Assembly (NCBI GenBank): GCA_964549525.1
Contig: CAZJUR010000006.1
Span: forward strand, 1 to 52,520
DNA: 52,520 nucleotides
Reading direction: 5' to 3'
DNA from: CAZJUR01 sp964549525
GTDB lineage: Bacteria > Patescibacteriota > Saccharimonadia > Saccharimonadales > Saccharimonadaceae
Shown here: in pieces, positions 49,339-52,520 of the stretch
Position numbering within the stretch: the stretch's first letter is position 1
Layout: each line of letters opens with the position of its first letter
The notes under the pieces: model-generated
What the model was told of the DNA's origin: nothing
Databases searched by the model: none
What the model saw: only the letters and a program-made list of their open reading frames with translations
Position numbers and translations under genes: made by a program

Positions 49339-49827
49339 ATGACGACGCGTGATTACGAGACCCTTGCGCTGGAAGAGCTAGTAAAAGATTATTTTAAACT
49401 TGATGCTGATATTAAGAAAATTATTATTCATGATATCCCTGTCAGTCCTACGCTAGAAGCGACGGTGTTTGTAACGAAAAAAAATCAGTTGTATGCCATG
49501 ATACGGGGTAAATCACGTGCTACGCTGGCTGATATACGTAAAATCATCGCTCGAATGCACCTTAAAGCACATATTTACGTACCACCACATGGTAATAAAA
49601 GTTATTTTAATGATATTGCGGAGACACATTTCAAGAAAGTTTTTCCCGGTAAGCGACCGCAACATGAGAGTGATCTGGTGTATTATAAAACACTCGCGCC
49701 CTATCTCCCCGCACTCGTGCACATTAAAGAAGTAGTTGATGGTGTGATATATCAATATGACACAGATAGCGCTACTTCTTGGCGACCAGCTGTATCATAT
49801 AGCTACCGTCGTATTATCGCAGAATAA
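49339..49827 (+). CDS. Hypothetical protein, 162 aa
   Basis: Soluble alpha/beta protein starting MTTRDYETLALEELVKDYF; not recognised. IIIHDIPVSPTLEATVFVTKKNQLYAMIRGKSRATLADIRKII forms a beta-rich core, with YVPPHGNKSYFNDIAETHFKKVFPGKRP and LAPYLPALVHIKEVVDGVIYQYD following. The start follows from the TACACT box six bases upstream; longer frames have none. It converges with the surface-protein gene. Confidence 0.6.
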   Translation: MTTRDYETLALEELVKDYFKLDADIKKIIIHDIPVSPTLEATVFVTKKNQLYAMIRGKSRATLADIRKIIARMHLKAHIYVPPHGNKSYFNDIAETHFKKVFPGKRPQHESDLVYYKTLAPYLPALVHIKEVVDGVIYQYDTDSATSWRPAVSYSYRRIIAE

Positions 49828-49834
49828 TATTAAT

Positions 49835-52520
49835 TCATGTCTTTTTATTTCGTACATACATAGCATATGCACTGATTCCCAAAAGCAAACTACCAATCAA
49901 TATCATCAGGATGTAACGTGAGCCGGTTTGGGAGAGCAAGCTGGTTGTTGAGGTAGTTTGTATAGAAGGATTATTTTTCTGATATGATGCCCGGAGGATA
50001 TTATTAAAAGGACTTACGTTCATCCGATCAATTACATCAATAGCTGGGCCTCCGCTGTAAGCAAAAATCTGTCCGAGCTGTGCCCAGCCGATTGAATCTA
50101 ACTGGGACGGATTTCCAATAAAGTAACTGGTAAAAGAATCTGGTGCGGAATTCGTTGTAAAGCGGAAAGTGCTTTCTATCATTTCATTGGCTGCTAGAGA
50201 GGTATCACTGCCAGTATATGCACAATAGAAAATACTATAATCCATGTGATTCGCAAATAACGGCGTTAATCCAGCTGAATTTGGACCAGTCCATATACAG
50301 TTTAAATCGGGATTGCTTTGTGATAGATACGTAAGATTAGGCGGTATAAAACCAATTATGATACTTGTGACCAGAGGGTTAATACCAGCCCCTGTAAAAA
50401 GAGTTGGGTCGATGGTGCTTGGGCCCAAATTTACGTACCGCATCGTATAATTCAACGTTGAACCAGGTGTAACCGCTTGTGGATTATCAAGTCCGCCTGT
50501 GAGTGTCGTATCCGCCACCTCACTGAACGCCCTCGCGTAGTTATTGAGAGGGTTACTGCTCAACTGATCGATCATGTCCGTGCCTCCAGCAAAAATAACA
50601 CTAAAGCTAGCTATATCCGGATCACCAACATCCGGCTGAACGATCATATGATTCGTAAAGGTTGGCGTCGTCAGATCGACTACTGTGGCAGACAGTGTAT
50701 AGGTGACTGTTTGTCCGGCCGCTAAGGTGTCGTTGCCAGTGTGTGCACACACGGTAACACTATGATCAGTGTGGTTAGCCAGCAGCGGGCCAAAGAATGC
50801 CGCTGAACCCGGTCCATAATCTTGACAGGTAATATTCGGCCCAGAAATACCACTATATTGGAGTTGAGGGGGAAGAATATCCACGAATAAATAATTACTA
50901 CCAGGGACCGTACTATTTAAGGTCGATAAATCTAGGTCATCTGGCCCATCGTTGGTGATTTTTATCTCATACTGTAATACATTGCCGACGCTTTTATCTT
51001 GAGGATTCATGATCCGTTTAGTCGCTCTTATATCTCGTGATGGCGCTGGCGTTGCTCCCACTCCCCCAAACTCACTACTTGCCCCAAAGCCGCTAGGGGT
51101 GCTGGGGTTTATCTCAGTGGCAGTCAGTGCGAGGTTGGTATGACCTGTACCTGCTAGGGTGGTAGAGAAGGCTTCTAGTCCACTGCCGGTATGAGTAATA
51201 TTCATAAAGCCTATATAGGTTTGACCTTCGCCTATGCCTGAACTATCTGGTGTGGTGTTAGAAAAGAACTCTATCCGATAATTTCCCGCAGGGGCATCAA
51301 GGCTAAACTCAACATCGGTATTACCAGCTGTTTCAGTGATGTTGGTATAGCCAGGACTATTGAGTAAGCCATTAGAGCCAGTATCACCATCACCTGCATC
51401 GTTAATCTCATGGATATTATTGCCATTAAGATCAATACCAATGCCTTGATTGTTATAGATGCTGTTTTGCAGGATAGCAACATTTTGGACAGCGTTGGTG
51501 GTGGAGATGCCATGAGCACCGGTTGTTATCCACTGAGTTCTGGTAGTATTATGAATCGTATTATACCGAATATATATGTCGTGACTTGTGTCATCAATAC
51601 TGACAGCTGCGCGGCCGATAAAATTAGAAAAGGCAGTGCTATTATCATTCATAACACCAAAATTATTATACAAAACAGCTATATTAGTCGAAGGTGTGTT
51701 CGTAGCTGAAGAATTTCGAATAACCAGCGATCCATTATCATTACCAGCAACAATATTGCCTTGAGCCTGCGCATTACCTCCGATAGTTGCACCAGTTACA
51801 CCTTCGAGTACTATACCTCCGCCATAGACAGGTGCACCGACGCCTGCCCAGTTATTAATCACCCAGTTAGAAGCAAAGGTGAGGTTAGTAGTGTCTTTTG
51901 CGTACAAAGCACCATTTGTGTTGTAAGCGATATAATTACCAATATTATTGAGTGAATCGCCTATTCTTACACCGCTTGTGTATTGAGCTATTTCAATGCC
52001 CACGCCATCTCCTGGTGGCGGATCAGTTAAGCCATTGGCGGTAAGAGGTGCAACACTGTCAAAGGCTATGCCAATATTATTCCCAGCAATAAATGCATTA
52101 CTACTACTGTTAGCTATGGTGCCTTGTAGTTCAATACAACTATCCCCACAGCGGCCAATAACATTTCGATCGTTCGGCGTACTTCCTCCTACTTGAACAT
52201 CGTCAGAAGAGGTAATTAATATTCCACCTCCATAGCCACCGCCTGCGCCATTTCCCCAATAATGATCAAATCCATTTTGAATTACACCGATATAATTTCC
52301 TGTTAGCGTCAGTCGATCGCTATTTGTAGCAGTAATTTGGTGGCCGCTATAAGCAGTAATTGCAAGACCGCGTATAGTGACATCATTAGATTGTATAATT
52401 ATCCCCCCGTTAAGGGCGTCGATGCCGATACGGATTGTCCCATTTAGTGGTTCTGGCCACACTTTGGTATTCTCCTCCGCATCTCCCTGTGTGTAGCCAT
52501 CAACCAGGACACTTTCGGTT
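49835..52520 (-). CDS. Large beta-helix/DUF11 surface protein with LSQTG sorting signal, 5' end outside window
   Basis: The frame stays open to the right edge (about 895 codons visible), so the N-terminus is missing. The first 370 residues are right-handed beta-helix repeats (NNxIGxxxxG, NxIxxNxxgGI). About residues 480-800 contain two DUF11-like domains (YEIKITNDGPDDLDLS; TLNYTMRYVNLGPSTID). The C-terminus is LLSQTGSRY, a hydrophobic helix and RNKKT, which is a sortase-type sorting signal with LSQTG in place of LPxTG. It is probably an adhesin or stalk attached by the sortase encoded at 16540-17727. Composition is Asn/Thr/Gly-rich. Confidence 0.85.
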   Translation of the reverse strand, partial: TESVLVDGYTQGDAEENTKVWPEPLNGTIRIGIDALNGGIIIQSNDVTIRGLAITAYSGHQITATNSDRLTLTGNYIGVIQNGFDHYWGNGAGGGYGGGILITSSDDVQVGGSTPNDRNVIGRCGDSCIELQGTIANSSSNAFIAGNNIGIAFDSVAPLTANGLTDPPPGDGVGIEIAQYTSGVRIGDSLNNIGNYIAYNTNGALYAKDTTNLTFASNWVINNWAGVGAPVYGGGIVLEGVTGATIGGNAQAQGNIVAGNDNGSLVIRNSSATNTPSTNIAVLYNNFGVMNDNSTAFSNFIGRAAVSIDDTSHDIYIRYNTIHNTTRTQWITTGAHGISTTNAVQNVAILQNSIYNNQGIGIDLNGNNIHEINDAGDGDTGSNGLLNSPGYTNITETAGNTDVEFSLDAPAGNYRIEFFSNTTPDSSGIGEGQTYIGFMNITHTGSGLEAFSTTLAGTGHTNLALTATEINPSTPSGFGASSEFGGVGATPAPSRDIRATKRIMNPQDKSVGNVLQYEIKITNDGPDDLDLSTLNSTVPGSNYLFVDILPPQLQYSGISGPNITCQDYGPGSAAFFGPLLANHTDHSVTVCAHTGNDTLAAGQTVTYTLSATVVDLTTPTFTNHMIVQPDVGDPDIASFSVIFAGGTDMIDQLSSNPLNNYARAFSEVADTTLTGGLDNPQAVTPGSTLNYTMRYVNLGPSTIDPTLFTGAGINPLVTSIIIGFIPPNLTYLSQSNPDLNCIWTGPNSAGLTPLFANHMDYSIFYCAYTGSDTSLAANEMIESTFRFTTNSAPDSFTSYFIGNPSQLDSIGWAQLGQIFAYSGGPAIDVIDRMNVSPFNNILRASYQKNNPSIQTTSTTSLLSQTGSRYILMILIGSLLLGISAYAMYVRNKKT

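Noticed and set aside
1..52520. CRISPR arrays
   Set aside because: I saw no regularly spaced direct repeats with unique spacers on reading through; the repeated hairpins at 8.5 kb and 45 kb differ in sequence from one another.
1..52520. Alternative genetic code with UGA as Gly
   Set aside because: Conserved proteins such as AtpA, AtpD, NrdA, GltX and PyrH have normal lengths with UGA read as stop, and several genes end in UGA with clean overlaps to the next start.

Overview
The window looks like a chromosomal segment of a reduced-genome bacterium of the Patescibacteria/CPR, most probably Candidatus Saccharibacteria (TM7). This rests on gene content and style, not on a marker gene. There is a small F-type ATP synthase operon with a shortened delta subunit, a sortase with a likely substrate, single-domain and degenerate enzymes, several GT4 glycosyltransferases, SmpB, PyrH, a ribonucleotide reductase operon, and almost no biosynthesis. 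The standard genetic code fits every gene. A run of 100 N (20541-20640) marks a scaffold gap.

Region 1 (1-8437) is an integrated mobile element. It carries a type IIG restriction-modification enzyme that runs off the left edge, a group of small unknown genes with one GRPKK-type DNA-binding protein, and an intergenic segment of nested and crossing inverted repeats (4403-4581). Next comes a recombination module: a serine recombinase homologue whose catalytic serine is Asn, a 72-aa protein, and an intact large serine recombinase. The intact recombinase gene ends inside a tRNA-Glu gene, so that tRNA is the likely integration site. A partial tRNA-Glu copy and five perfect hairpins follow (8458-8611).

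Region 2 (8.6-20.5 kb) is mostly envelope and signalling. It has a DUF3048 lipoprotein-type protein with a histidine kinase and a receiver, gltX, three membrane-anchored surface or regulatory proteins, a sortase, tRNA-Leu, a degenerate NAD(P)HX-dehydratase-like protein, a guanylate-kinase-like protein and a Nudix hydrolase. Region 3 (20.7-29.4 kb) holds exonuclease III, a beta-helix acyltransferase-like protein, SmpB, PyrH and a glycolipid or glycan cluster of four GT4 glycosyltransferases with an alpha/beta hydrolase.

Region 4 (29.4-34.9 kb) is a nucleotide-reduction operon: a glutaredoxin/NrdH-like gene, nrdA, a 59-aa protein ending in CEGCQ, nrdB, yecM-like and ubiE-like. NrdB has Phe at the radical Tyr position and Glu as first metal ligand, which is the class Ic (Mn/Fe) pattern. 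NrdA lacks its C-terminal cysteine pair, and the 59-aa protein appears to supply that redox tail as a separate polypeptide. Region 5 (35.2-42.6 kb) is the ATP synthase operon (atpZ-B-E-F-H-A-G-D-C) interrupted after atpB by a metallophosphatase.

Region 6 (42.6-52.5 kb) has a carbonic-anhydrase-like protein, a GreA/B C-terminal-domain protein, Dus, a hairpin-rich candidate RNA of about 540 nt behind a tRNA-shaped sequence with an aberrant anticodon loop, a small zinc-finger protein, a UvrD-type helicase fused to a RecB-like nuclease, and a large beta-helix/DUF11 surface protein ending in an LSQTG sorting signal.

Across the window, operon-first genes repeatedly carry a TATAAT-like box six or seven bases before the start codon, which implies leaderless mRNAs. 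Internal genes carry Shine-Dalgarno sequences.
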